The translations under genes were made by a program, and so were the position numbers. A stretch of 10,000 nucleotides of DNA from Hepatocystis sp. ex Piliocolobus tephrosceles (Eukaryota; Apicomplexa; Aconoidasida; Haemosporida; Plasmodiidae), in the NCBI GenBank assembly GCA_902459845.2, contig CABPSV020000457.1, positions 1 through 10,000 of the forward strand. Reading direction: 5' to 3'. Below are positions 1 through 6,638 of this stretch, piece after piece. The stretch's first letter is position 1, and every line of letters begins with the position of its first letter. The notes under the pieces were generated by a model. It saw only the letters and a list, made by a program, of their open reading frames with translations, had not been told where the DNA came from and searched no databases.

Positions 1-170
1 AAAAAAATAAAAAAATAAAAAAAAAAAAAAAGAGTTAGCATACACGAATAAATGTAGCGAAATTATTATACGATTTCCACCTTTTCCTGTTCTTCTTCTT
101 CTTCTTCTTTTTTTTTTATTTTTTATTAATTAAACTATAAACAAAATAAAATTATTAGTAAAAAAAAGAA

Positions 171-1154
171 TTATACCAAATCACCACGCGGTTTTACCCA
201 ATTAATTTTATGTTCAGGAGCTTCTAAATAAAAAAGTTTCATATCTAATCTATATTGTCGTAACATATCTAACCACAAATATGCAAAATAAAGACCTACA
301 GTCATATATAAAATAAATTCTCTTAAATGCATAGCCACATTATATTCAGCTAAAACCTTTTGTCTATATGTATACCAAGCTGATTGCCACACCATATATT
401 CACCTTGAGTCATTTCTTCAGATGTTCTATAAGGTAATGGTATTTTTTTTCTATAAATCTTTAATGGTTTTGCAAATTTATAAAACATTTCTTGATAGTC
501 ATCATATGTAAATTCACCTTTTATTAATTTAATCATATATGGTTTAAGTTCTTCTGTGTCATCTCCTAATTTTTTTAAAAATGTATAAAATTGTGGTGGT
601 ATATAATAAGTATGTTTTATTTTCGTTGATACTTCTGGAGGAATACTAGCTGGTACTCCAAATTCATCTCTAGGAATTACATCATATTCGTTATCCCAAA
701 ATGGTTGCCAACTTGGGTTATCATATGTAACTACAAACATCATAGGATATCCATATCCTCCTAATTGTCTATTCAAATGTTCACCTTCAAAAAGTGTAGA
801 TTCATAATTATCCTTATTATTATTACTGCTATTATTATTACTGCTATTATTATTACTGCTATTATTATTATTATTATTATTATTATTACTGCTATTGTTA
901 CTTGTATATCGTTTACTAGCACATGTAATACTAACACAATTTCTCAAACAACTTTCTCCATTCTTTCTAAACCAATCGTTTTTTAATTTTCCACAATTCA
1001 AATTTTTATTATACAAAACGTTAGTACCTGTCACATATCCTTTACTTATTATACCTCTAATTCCACTTAAACTAAACTGTTCTTTTTTTTTAATTACGTT
1101 TACTAACACTTTTGCAGAACTAGAAACGCTTAAGTTATTACTAATTAGAAACAT
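171..1154 (-). CDS. Conserved single-pass membrane protein, probably mitochondrial, function unknown
   Basis: A complete 327-residue open frame on the minus strand. Residues 1-50 are basic, rich in Ser and hydroxyl residues and poor in acids, like a mitochondrial presequence. Residues 85-115 are an Asn/Ser low-complexity run of the kind Plasmodium inserts into proteins. From about residue 130 the composition becomes normal and complex (GGYGYPMMFVVTYDNPSWQPFW, residues 132-153 in outline), with many Trp, Tyr and Pro. A single hydrophobic segment lies at about 279-297 (FILYMTVGLYFAYLWLDML), followed by a short charged tail ending near NWVKPRGD. An ATG at 1168-1166 is out of frame, so the start at 1154 is the only good one. 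This size and one-helix architecture recall lineage-specific accessory subunits of apicomplexan respiratory complexes or ATP synthase. That is inference from architecture only; I do not recognise the family. The gene is transcribed away from the plus-strand gene at 3007. Confidence 0.8.
   Translation of the reverse strand: MFLISNNLSVSSSAKVLVNVIKKKEQFSLSGIRGIISKGYVTGTNVLYNKNLNCGKLKNDWFRKNGESCLRNCVSITCASKRYTSNNSSNNNNNNNNNSSNNNSSNNNSSNNNKDNYESTLFEGEHLNRQLGGYGYPMMFVVTYDNPSWQPFWDNEYDVIPRDEFGVPASIPPEVSTKIKHTYYIPPQFYTFLKKLGDDTEELKPYMIKLIKGEFTYDDYQEMFYKFAKPLKIYRKKIPLPYRTSEEMTQGEYMVWQSAWYTYRQKVLAEYNVAMHLREFILYMTVGLYFAYLWLDMLRQYRLDMKLFYLEAPEHKINWVKPRGDLV
805..900 (-). repeat. In-frame Asn/Ser trinucleotide repeat within the 171-1154 gene
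   Basis: The plus strand reads runs of ATT interrupted by ACTGCT hexamers. On the coding strand these are AAT codons with AGC-AGT (Ser-Ser) interruptions, giving SSN9, then SSNNN units repeated three times. The repeat is triplet-based, keeps frame and lies between the N-terminal targeting-like region and the conserved C-terminal part. Such tracts are common in Plasmodium proteins and often vary in length between isolates. Confidence 0.9.
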
Positions 1155-1242
1155 TTTTTTTTTTTCATGTATATGTTGTTTTTTTTTTTTTTTTATTAAA
1201 CATGTAAATTTACATATATATGTTTGCTACTGATACATAAAC

Positions 1243-1246
<4 letters not shown>

Positions 1247-1294
<48 letters not shown>
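1247..1294. repeat. Poly(A) tract, 48 nt
   Basis: An uninterrupted run of 48 A about 90 bp upstream of the minus-strand gene's start. Long dA:dT tracts are typical of Plasmodium promoters and exclude nucleosomes. Three other tracts in the window have exactly this length (see findings). Confidence 0.95.
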
Positions 1295-1296
<2 letters not shown>

Positions 1297-1974
1297 ATAT
1301 AATTGTTGGCATTGTAGATACGTCTATACGTATAACTTAATTTTAAAATACCAACTCCGTCACTATTTTTATACAACTAATTTTGTGTCGTTATTTTTTT
1401 TAAGTCTACTTTACAACAAAAAAAAAAAAAAAAAAAAAAAAAATAAAAAAAAAAAATAAAAAATGTTAAATTGAAGTGACATAAAGTGCATTCCAGGAAA
1501 TCAAGCACATGTAAAACATGTTCAGCAAGCAAAATAAAAAAGTGAAAAAATGAAAAGGTAAATTTGTAAAAAAATTAATAAATAAGTAAATCAATAAATA
1601 ATGGTATGAATAATGGTGTAAATAAAGCAGTAAAATTTTCCAAAATACTAATATATAAAAAGGGAAACACTTTAAACGTTCGCATGAATATATTTTTCCA
1701 GTAAAGTGAAAATGAGAAAATGTAAAAATAAATAAACAGGGTCGGTCACGCAGTTTTACCTTTGTTCGTGTTGGATCGTTCTGGATTGTGTTTATTACCC
1801 TCGTTTATTTATTTATCCACTTATCTATTTATTAATTTACTTTTTTTCGGGCAGGTTAGCCTCTGTATTTTATTTTATTTTTTTAATTACTCTTATCAAA
1901 ATTAAAACATTACACTTGTGCTGTAATATGTTTTTAATTATATTTTACTTTTTTTTTTTATTTCATTTTACTTG

Positions 1975-1976
<2 letters not shown>

Positions 1977-2024
<48 letters not shown>
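1977..2024. repeat. Poly(T) tract, 48 nt
   Basis: An uninterrupted run of 48 T in the middle of the divergent intergenic region, followed by TATA-like AT-rich DNA. Confidence 0.95.
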
Positions 2025-2030
<6 letters not shown>

Positions 2031-2121
2031 TAAATATGTATATATACATGTTTATTTATTTATTTTATTTTTAAACTTTGGTCATAGTGCGTGTATGCAA
2101 GTGAAAAATAAAAAATAAGTG

Positions 2122-2155
2122 AATATGTGAGTATGTGAGTATGTGAGTATGTGAA
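2122..2155. repeat. 8-bp tandem repeat (ATGTGAGT)n
   Basis: About four copies of ATGTGAGT in a row, ending in the variant ATGTGAATAAGTGAATGATG. The period is 8 bp, so it is not coding. It sits at the edge of a small GC-richer patch. Confidence 0.85.
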
Positions 2156-2380
2156 TAAGTGAATGATGACGGAGCTGCATTTAGCTTAGCTTTTCATTTT
2201 GTTTCTTTTACGGTGTATTGTGCACTTATTAAAAAAATAAAAAAAATAGCATCAAAAAAAATTATTAGTGCCAAAAACAAAATCAGTATATATGCCTCTT
2301 TCATTACTCATTTATGGCATACATTTATGACATATATTTATAAAAAAAAGTTCTTGATTATATAACATCTTGTAGCTGGG

Positions 2381-2402
<22 letters not shown>
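2381..2402. repeat. (TA)n microsatellite
   Basis: About eleven TA dinucleotides followed by a T-run, typical intergenic Plasmodium sequence. Similar TA tracts lie at about 5817-5847, 6188-6219 and 8397-8412. Confidence 0.9.
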
Positions 2403-2411
<9 letters not shown>

Positions 2412-2804
2412 TTTTATCTTTACATATAAGGATATGTACATTTAAATATAAATGTATGTAAGGAAATAACTAAAAATATGTTATAAATAACAATTACAAC
2501 ATAGGGATAAAAATATACATACTAACAAATATATATATGTATATGTACATACATGTAAAGTAAAAAAAACGGATTAAAATATTGCGGAAAAAAACACCTA
2601 TAAAAATTTCCTTATAATACAAGGTTATTTTTTATTGTAAAATTAAAGCAAAAGGAAAAAACAAAAAATACATACCCATATATGCACATATATATATTGA
2701 CATACGAACTCATTAGCAAGATTAAAACTCTTAACTATTTCCTCTTTTTGTTTTATTTTATTTTTTTTTTACCTTACGAACGTATAGTAAAAAATAAAAA
2801 AAAA

Positions 2805-2968
2805 CCAAAAGAGGAACAAAAAAAAAGCCAAAAGAGGAACAAAAAAAAGCCAAAAGAGGAACAAAAAAAAGCCAAAAGAGGAACAAAAAAAAACCAAAAG
2901 AGGAACAAAAAAAAAGCCAAAAGAGGAACAAAAAAAACCAAAAGAAGAACAAAAAAAAAACCAAAAAA
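2805..2968. repeat. Minisatellite of 21-23 bp units, purine-rich with no T
   Basis: Unit cores (CCAAAAGAGGAAC followed by a run of A, usually ending in G) start at 2805, 2828, 2850, 2872, 2894, 2917 and 2938, with a partial unit at 2961. Spacing varies between 21 and 23 bp because the A-run length changes. The array lacks T, so the top strand has no stop codon in any frame and produces a spurious Lys/Glu/Gln/Arg-rich reading frame from 2682. The non-triplet period argues against selection for coding. It ends about 40 bp before the start at 3007. Confidence 0.9.
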
Positions 2969-3006
2969 ATAATCAAAAAAAAAAAAAGAACAAATATTTT
3001 TTCAGA

Positions 3007-3264
3007 ATGACTTCAGCTCCAGGATTGGCATTTGCAAACCTCGCGCTTATGCTCGACGTCCCCCAATTGCCTGCCATATTTGTTGTTAATTTAAAAAAAA
3101 ATTTTAAAGTTTTAATGGATGAAGTTAAACAAAATGTTGTACCAAGTGAAGACATTTTTTATCCACACAATAGAATAAATTTACAAAATAAAAAAATAAA
3201 TAAAATGGGTAGACCTCGGAAATATAGTAATACTAATAACTGGATTTTTGGAAACCCATTTTGA
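3007..3264 (+). CDS. Small conserved-looking protein of unknown function (85 residues) with a GRPRK motif
   Basis: This 85-codon frame stands out by its base composition: codons 1-25 use C and G (CTCGCGCTTATGCTCGACG and CCCCAATTGCC), unlike the surrounding DNA. Residues 6-30 are moderately hydrophobic (LAFANLALML, LPAIFVVNL). Residues 31-60 are mixed and charged. Residues 67-73 are MGRPRKY, which contains the GRP core of an AT-hook with basic flanks. The end is aromatic (NWIFGNPF). The sequence TTTTTTCAG ends two bases before the ATG, which looks like a splice acceptor, so a 5' UTR intron or a missing upstream exon is possible. The frame stays open upstream through T-free DNA, but the first ATG is the natural start. 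I do not recognise the family. It could be a small mitochondrial or nuclear protein, and the AT-hook idea is weak. Confidence 0.6.
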   Translation: MTSAPGLAFANLALMLDVPQLPAIFVVNLKKNFKVLMDEVKQNVVPSEDIFYPHNRINLQNKKINKMGRPRKYSNTNNWIFGNPF

Positions 3265-3350
3265 AAACAAAAAATAGTTGTAACTGTAAAATAAACTTAA
3301 CAAAAAGAGATAAATGAAGTCACATAGGATGGCATAAAAAAAAAAAAAAA

Positions 3351-3415
3351 AAAGCAAAGCAAAGCAAAGTAAAGTAAAGTAAAGTAAAGTAAAGTAAAGT
3401 AAAGTAAAGTAAAGT
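3351..3415. repeat. Pentanucleotide array: AAAGC x3 then AAAGT x10
   Basis: Three AAAGC units are followed directly by ten AAAGT units without a break in register, so a single C-to-T change was amplified along the array. It follows a poly(A) stretch and lies about 90 bp downstream of the stop codon at 3264, probably in the 3' UTR of that gene. Confidence 0.95.
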
Positions 3416-3571
3416 AGTAGCGAATGACACAAAAATAAAAAAAAAAACCAGACGAAGCGAAGTAATGTATATGATGGTATAAAAAGGATAAATACAAATT
3501 AGTATATATAAATTAGAACATATATACGTCTTTCTGCATTTTTGTTATTTAAAGTTATTTGCATTAAAAAC

Positions 3572-3615
<44 letters not shown>

Positions 3616-3818
3616 CGCTTTTCACAATTAAACATTGTTTATCATAACTATAAATATAGGTTTATGTCTACAATTTTTTTCTACTATGGTTTTATTAACA
3701 TGTTTAGGTCTTTTAATACTCTCCTTTCGTTTTTACATGTTTTGATCTCTTTTTTTTTTTTATTTATTTATTTTATTTTGTTTTGCTTTATCTTTCCTTT
3801 TTTTTTCCTCTCTTTCCC

Positions 3819-3847
3819 TTGCCTACTCACACCAACATAGTAGGTAA
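3819..3847. other. Hairpin, 9-bp stem with 11-nt loop
   Basis: TTGCCTACT (3819-3827) pairs with AGTAGGTAA (3839-3847) around the loop CACACCAACAT. One pair is G-U and the rest are Watson-Crick, with four G-C pairs. The loop is also unusually rich in C for this DNA. A second CCTACT occurs at about 3922, so the AGTAGG arm could pair with either copy. Function unknown. Confidence 0.5.
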
Positions 3848-3927
3848 AACTGTATAACCGTTTTATGATCAAAACTAATGACTATAATCTATAATTAAAA
3901 AACATGTGTATAAAAAAAACACCTACT

Positions 3928-3970
<43 letters not shown>

Positions 3971-4110
3971 CTTTTATGTTAAATTTTATTTTGTTATGAG
4001 TCTTTAAAAACTGACAGAAATAACATACATTATGTTTACACGTTTATCAAAAAAAAAAGTATTTTACATAGATAAGAAAAAAAAAAAAAAAAAAAAAATG
4101 CAAAAAAGTA

Positions 4111-4161
4111 TTAGTGCTATTAAAAAAGGTATAAAAGGGATACTTTTAATAGTGACACTAA
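4111..4161. other. Bulged hairpin, 15 outer pairs plus inner stem
   Basis: TTAGTG (4111-4116) pairs with CACTAA (4156-4161), and CTATTAAAA (4117-4125) pairs with TTTTAATAG (4144-4152). A TGA bulge lies on the 3' arm. Inside, GTAT (4129-4132) can pair with ATAC (4140-4143) around AAAAGGG. All outer pairs are Watson-Crick. It is intergenic, about 620 bp upstream of the EMC5-like gene. It could be part of an RNA or an old inverted repeat. Confidence 0.5.
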
Positions 4162-4375
4162 AATTAGAGCATAGAAGGAATAACGTAAAAATAATTGCAA
4201 AAAATAGTTAAAAATAGTAAAAAAAAAAAAAAAAAAATATAAAAAGTATAAAAAAGAAAGAACTAAAGCAACTGAAAAATCTATAATTATTTTTTATAAA
4301 AGGCTTCTATAGTTTTTTATAATACTGTTATCAACACATGTGAAACTATTCTTACAAATACAGTGATTATATTTG

Positions 4376-4436
<61 letters not shown>
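4376..4436. repeat. Poly(A) tract, 61 nt
   Basis: The longest homopolymer in the window. It is directly followed by the 13-bp tandem array and then by about 100 bp of A-rich sequence with scattered GAAGC and AAAC words. Confidence 0.95.
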
Positions 4437-4439
<3 letters not shown>

Positions 4440-4489
4440 GAAGCAAAAATACGAAGCAAAAATACGAAGCAAAAATACGAAGCAAAAAA
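4435..4489. repeat. 13-bp tandem repeat (ATACGAAGCAAAA)n
   Basis: Four near-perfect copies of ATACGAAGCAAAA start at the end of the 61-nt poly(A). Downstream, decayed fragments (GAAGCAAAAAACG and similar) continue to about 4600, as if the array had been longer and degenerated. Confidence 0.9.
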
Positions 4490-4782
4490 CAAAATGAAAA
4501 AAAAGAAACAACACAAAAAAAAAGAAGCAAAAAACGAAACAAAAAAATAGCAAAAAACAAAACGAAAAAAAAAAAAACAAAAAAAAAAAAGCGAAAAATA
4601 AATATTTTAACAAATGGTAATACGCTTGAGTAACAAAAAGCAACGAACTTATGAAAACAAAACATATTAATTAAACGCACATTCACTCATATTTTTTTTC
4701 ATATATATATTTATATTTATATATATTAGCCTCTTAAAAAAACGATAGTAAGATAAATTATAAAAAGAATTGTTACAATTAA

Positions 4783-5804
4783 ATGAAAAACAAAATGGTT
4801 GAAGGTTTACCTGTGTCTCTTACTCTCATAGGTTTAGCTTCGCTTTTACATTGTGGGTACAAGGTTTACTTATGTAAGATAAAAAATGAAATAAAATTGA
4901 AAAAGTAATATTTTATGTCAATACAAGTTTACTCTTGTTTTGTTTATATATACATATATATACGTATATATATATACATATATAAACATATATTTTTATT
5001 TATTATTTTTGTTTTTTAATTAAAAGTACTTCATAGTTTTAAGAAGGACAAGGACAATATCGACGATTTTACTTTAGATCACACGGTTAGTTTTAAAAAG
5101 AAGGGCCAACCGAGCGGCCGATTGACCGACTAAAAAAAAATAAGTAGATAAATAATAAAATAAGTAGATAAATAATAAAATAAGTAGATAGATACTTATA
5201 TAGATGTGCAAAATAAGGAATTTATGTTATGACTTACATGTTTTGTTTGTGTTAATGTATGCTCACATTTGTATATGCATTTGTACATGTGGTTGTATTT
5301 TCTATTTAATTTTTTTTTTTTTTTTTTTTTTTTATATTGTTGCATGTATGAATGCTTACAGGTAATTCTTCAAATATTTGTGTGTGCTATAATAACTTTA
5401 TTTGGGGGTAGCAAGCTTTTTTTAAGTTTCCAAAATATAAACGACGAATCGAGTCAAGATTTTGATCATAAGTAATACCAAAAAAAAAAGTTACGCATTT
5501 GTATATATGTGTATATATTTATGCACAATATTTATGTTGGTCCTATATTATTACACATTGTTCACTTTTATAAACATTTATGTCATATTTATGTATAGTA
5601 TATATACCCACCCAAACATAATATATATTCATTTGGTTCTTTTATTTTTTTTTATTTTTTTTTATTTTTTTTTTTTTTTTTTTTATTTTTTTTTTTTTTA
5701 GCGCATGGGATAAGAACCACTGCAGAAAAAATTATAGACCATGTTACAACCGAAAATATCACATTAAAACTTATATCAACGACACTATTCTAAAATATAT
5801 ATAA
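4783..5804 (+). CDS. EMC5: EMC5/MMGT-like ER membrane protein complex subunit, four exons
   Basis: I reconstruct four exons: 4783-4873 (donor GTAAGA), 5027-5085 (acceptor TTAAAAG, donor GTTAGT), 5362-5471 (acceptor TTACAG, donor GTAATA) and 5702-5804 (acceptor poly(T)-AG, stop TAA). They total 363 nt, or 120 residues. Phases agree, and the other in-register choices I tried run into stops. The protein starts MKNKMVEGLPVSLTLIGLAS, with a second possible start at codon 5. It has one membrane segment at about 9-33, a charged linker (KKDKDNIDD), then LDHT and VILQIFVCAIITLFGGSKLF as a second membrane segment. The tail contains WDKNHCRKNYRPCYNRKYH. Order, length (human MMGT1 is about 131 residues) and the xxLDxxVILQ and RPxxxxNR-like matches fit EMC5, a core subunit of the ER insertase for tail-anchored and multipass proteins. 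Similarity is modest, so the family call is probable rather than certain. Introns are 153, 276 and 230 bp. Confidence 0.72.
5086..5361 (+). other. Intron 2 of the EMC5-like gene, with a GC-rich island
   Basis: The intron starts GTTAGT and ends TTACAG. Positions 5101-5130 are about two-thirds G+C, with CCGA words in aCCGAgcggCCGAttgaCCGA. This stretch is in frame with exon 2, so a retained intron would add 15 residues (VSFKKKGQPSGRLTD) before a TAA at 5131-5133. It is followed by about 2.5 copies of a 20-bp AAATAAGTAGATAAATAATA repeat (5138-5190) and a poly(T) run at 5310-5333. Confidence 0.65.
5138..5190. repeat. 20-bp tandem repeat inside intron 2 of the EMC5-like gene
   Basis: The unit AAATAAGTAGATAAATAATA is present twice, followed by a partial third copy ending in AGATAGATAC. 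It is intronic, with no coding role. Confidence 0.85.
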
Positions 5805-5812
5805 ATAATAAA

Positions 5813-5855
<43 letters not shown>

Positions 5856-5945
5856 TAAATAATAATAGTGATAATAAAATATTTACCAAAAATATCAGTA
5901 TATACCATACATACATCATTCAATTGTCATAATTTGTTTATAACC

Positions 5946-6071
5946 ATGAAAGTAACAATATATAGATTTTTTTTTTTTGTTGAATCAACGACTTTTTTTT
6001 TTTCTGCAATAATAGCGTTTCTTTTCATCATTAATAGCATTTTTTTTATGGTTTTATCCCTACATGTTTAA
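5946..6071 (+). CDS. Possible 41-residue single-membrane-segment microprotein
   Basis: The frame starts in a fair context (ATAACCATGAAA) and encodes MKVTIYRFFFFVESTTFFF followed by a hydrophobic stretch (SAIIAFLFIINSIFFMVLSL). Much of the Phe content comes from T-runs, which give hydrophobic frames by chance throughout this DNA. Against that, VESTT and SAIIAF are not simple T-run translations. No family is recognised. I consider chance more likely than a gene. Confidence 0.13.
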   Translation: MKVTIYRFFFFVESTTFFFSAIIAFLFIINSIFFMVLSLHV

Positions 6072-6184
6072 TTGTTTATGTTTATTTATTCATGCACTTA
6101 TTTATTTACTTACTTTTTTTAATTTTTTTTTTGTGAAAATTTAAAATTAAAAGTGTTACATGTATATACAACACCACAAATGTA

Positions 6185-6221
<37 letters not shown>

Positions 6222-6469
6222 TTAATTGTAAAAAGCGTAAACACAAGTTTGGACATATGCACAAGCACAAGTGTAGTGAGCGCTATAATATGACTAGCTT
6301 ATGCAAAAACGAACCAAATTCAATTATTTTACTAACTATAAAAAAAAAAAAAAAAAATAAATAAAATAAAATAAAAAAAAAAAAAAATTTACATGAAAAA
6401 ATGTTAATAACAAACAGGTTACAAACGTACATATGTCCACCTACTAATTCGCCCGTTATTTACACAGTT

Positions 6470-6598
6470 ATTTGTACATTTATTTGTACATTTATTTGTA
6501 CATTTATTTGTACATTTATTTGTACATTTATTTGTACAATTATTTGTACATTTATTTGTACATTTATTTGTACATTTATTTGTACATTTATTTATTTA
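6470..6598. repeat. 12-bp tandem array with ten TGTACA palindromes
   Basis: TGTACA occurs at 6473, 6485, 6497, 6509, 6521, 6533, 6545, 6557, 6569 and 6581, exactly 12 bp apart, with ATTTAT-type spacers, then degrades into (TTTA)n. One spacer differs (AATTAT after the sixth copy). On the minus strand nearly every spacer reads AATAAA, the polyadenylation hexamer, within the 3' flank of CCT2. Because 12 is a multiple of 3, the array yields spurious repetitive frames (ICTF or YIYL). Confidence 0.95.
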
Positions 6599-6638
6599 TT
6601 TATTTTTTTTTTTTGTTTTTTGTTTTTTGTACAATGAA

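Larger units (their letters stand above)
1155..3006. other. Divergent intergenic region between the 171-1154 gene and the 3007 gene
   Basis: No convincing coding region in 1.85 kb. It holds poly(A) at 1247-1294 (48 nt) and 1418-1443, poly(T) at 1977-2024 (48 nt), a (TA)n tract near 2381-2402, an 8-bp tandem repeat near 2122-2155, and the minisatellite at 2805-2968. Two patches are clearly richer in G+C than their surroundings: 1741-1803 (about 46% by hand count) and about 2161-2225. Both flanking genes point outwards, so their promoters and 5' UTRs must lie here. A GTGCA motif at about 1486 and GTGCAC at about 2220 match the core known for some ApiAP2 factors, but such short motifs are expected by chance. 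Confidence 0.75.
3265..4782. other. Intergenic region between the 3007 gene and the EMC5-like gene
   Basis: 1.5 kb without a supported gene. It contains the AAAGC/AAAGT pentamer array (3351-3415), poly(T) at 3573-3615 (43 nt) and 3931-3970 (40 nt), poly(A) at 4077-4098 and 4376-4436 (61 nt), a 13-bp tandem array after the latter, and two hairpins (3819-3847 and 4111-4161). The long Lys- or Phe-rich open frames over 4294-4686 on both strands are translations of poly(A) and its degenerate continuation, not genes. The promoter and 5' UTR of the gene at 4783 should lie in the last few hundred bases. Confidence 0.75.
5805..6638. other. Convergent 3' intergenic region between EMC5-like gene and CCT2
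   Basis: About 830 bp shared by the 3' ends of two converging genes. It contains (TA)n tracts at about 5817-5847 and 6188-6219, a possible 41-codon frame at 5946-6071, poly(A) and AAAATA repeats around 6341-6387, and the 12-bp array at 6470-6598. Polyadenylation signals for EMC5 (plus strand AATAAA-like words right after the stop at 5804) and for CCT2 (minus strand AATAAA in the array) are plentiful. Confidence 0.75.

Noticed and set aside
765..1233. Plus-strand frames of 73 and 112 codons rich in Ile/Thr and Phe/Leu
   Set aside because: They lie antisense to the 171-1154 gene and are translations of the Asn-codon repeat and T-runs.
2162..2240. Possible C/D box snoRNA, because ATGATGA at 2163 matches the C box
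   Set aside because: No CTGA D box at a sensible distance and no terminal stem.
2159..2365. 68-codon plus-strand frame
   Set aside because: It begins with GTG, not ATG. The nearest ATG (2163) is in another frame and stops after eight codons. The second half is Lys/Ile low complexity.
2682..2972. Lys/Glu/Gln-rich frame of 96 codons
   Set aside because: An artefact of the T-free minisatellite, whose 21-23 bp period is not triplet-based.
3181..3497. Minus-strand Phe/Leu/Tyr-rich frames
   Set aside because: They translate the AAAGT pentamer array and poly(A) and overlap the plus-strand 3007 gene.
4294..4686. Poly-Phe (minus) and poly-Lys (plus) frames
   Set aside because: They are translations of the 61-nt poly(A) and its degenerate continuation.
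5037..5085. Alternative EMC5 exon 2 acceptor at CATAG (5036) and alternative exon 1 donor at 4864
   Set aside because: These combinations run into in-frame stops within exon 2. Only 4873 joined to 5027 keeps the frame open.
5890..6032. Minus-strand C/D box pair (ATGATGA near 6030, CTGA near 5893)
   Set aside because: Spacing is about 135 nt, flanks are not complementary, and the motifs are short enough to arise by chance.
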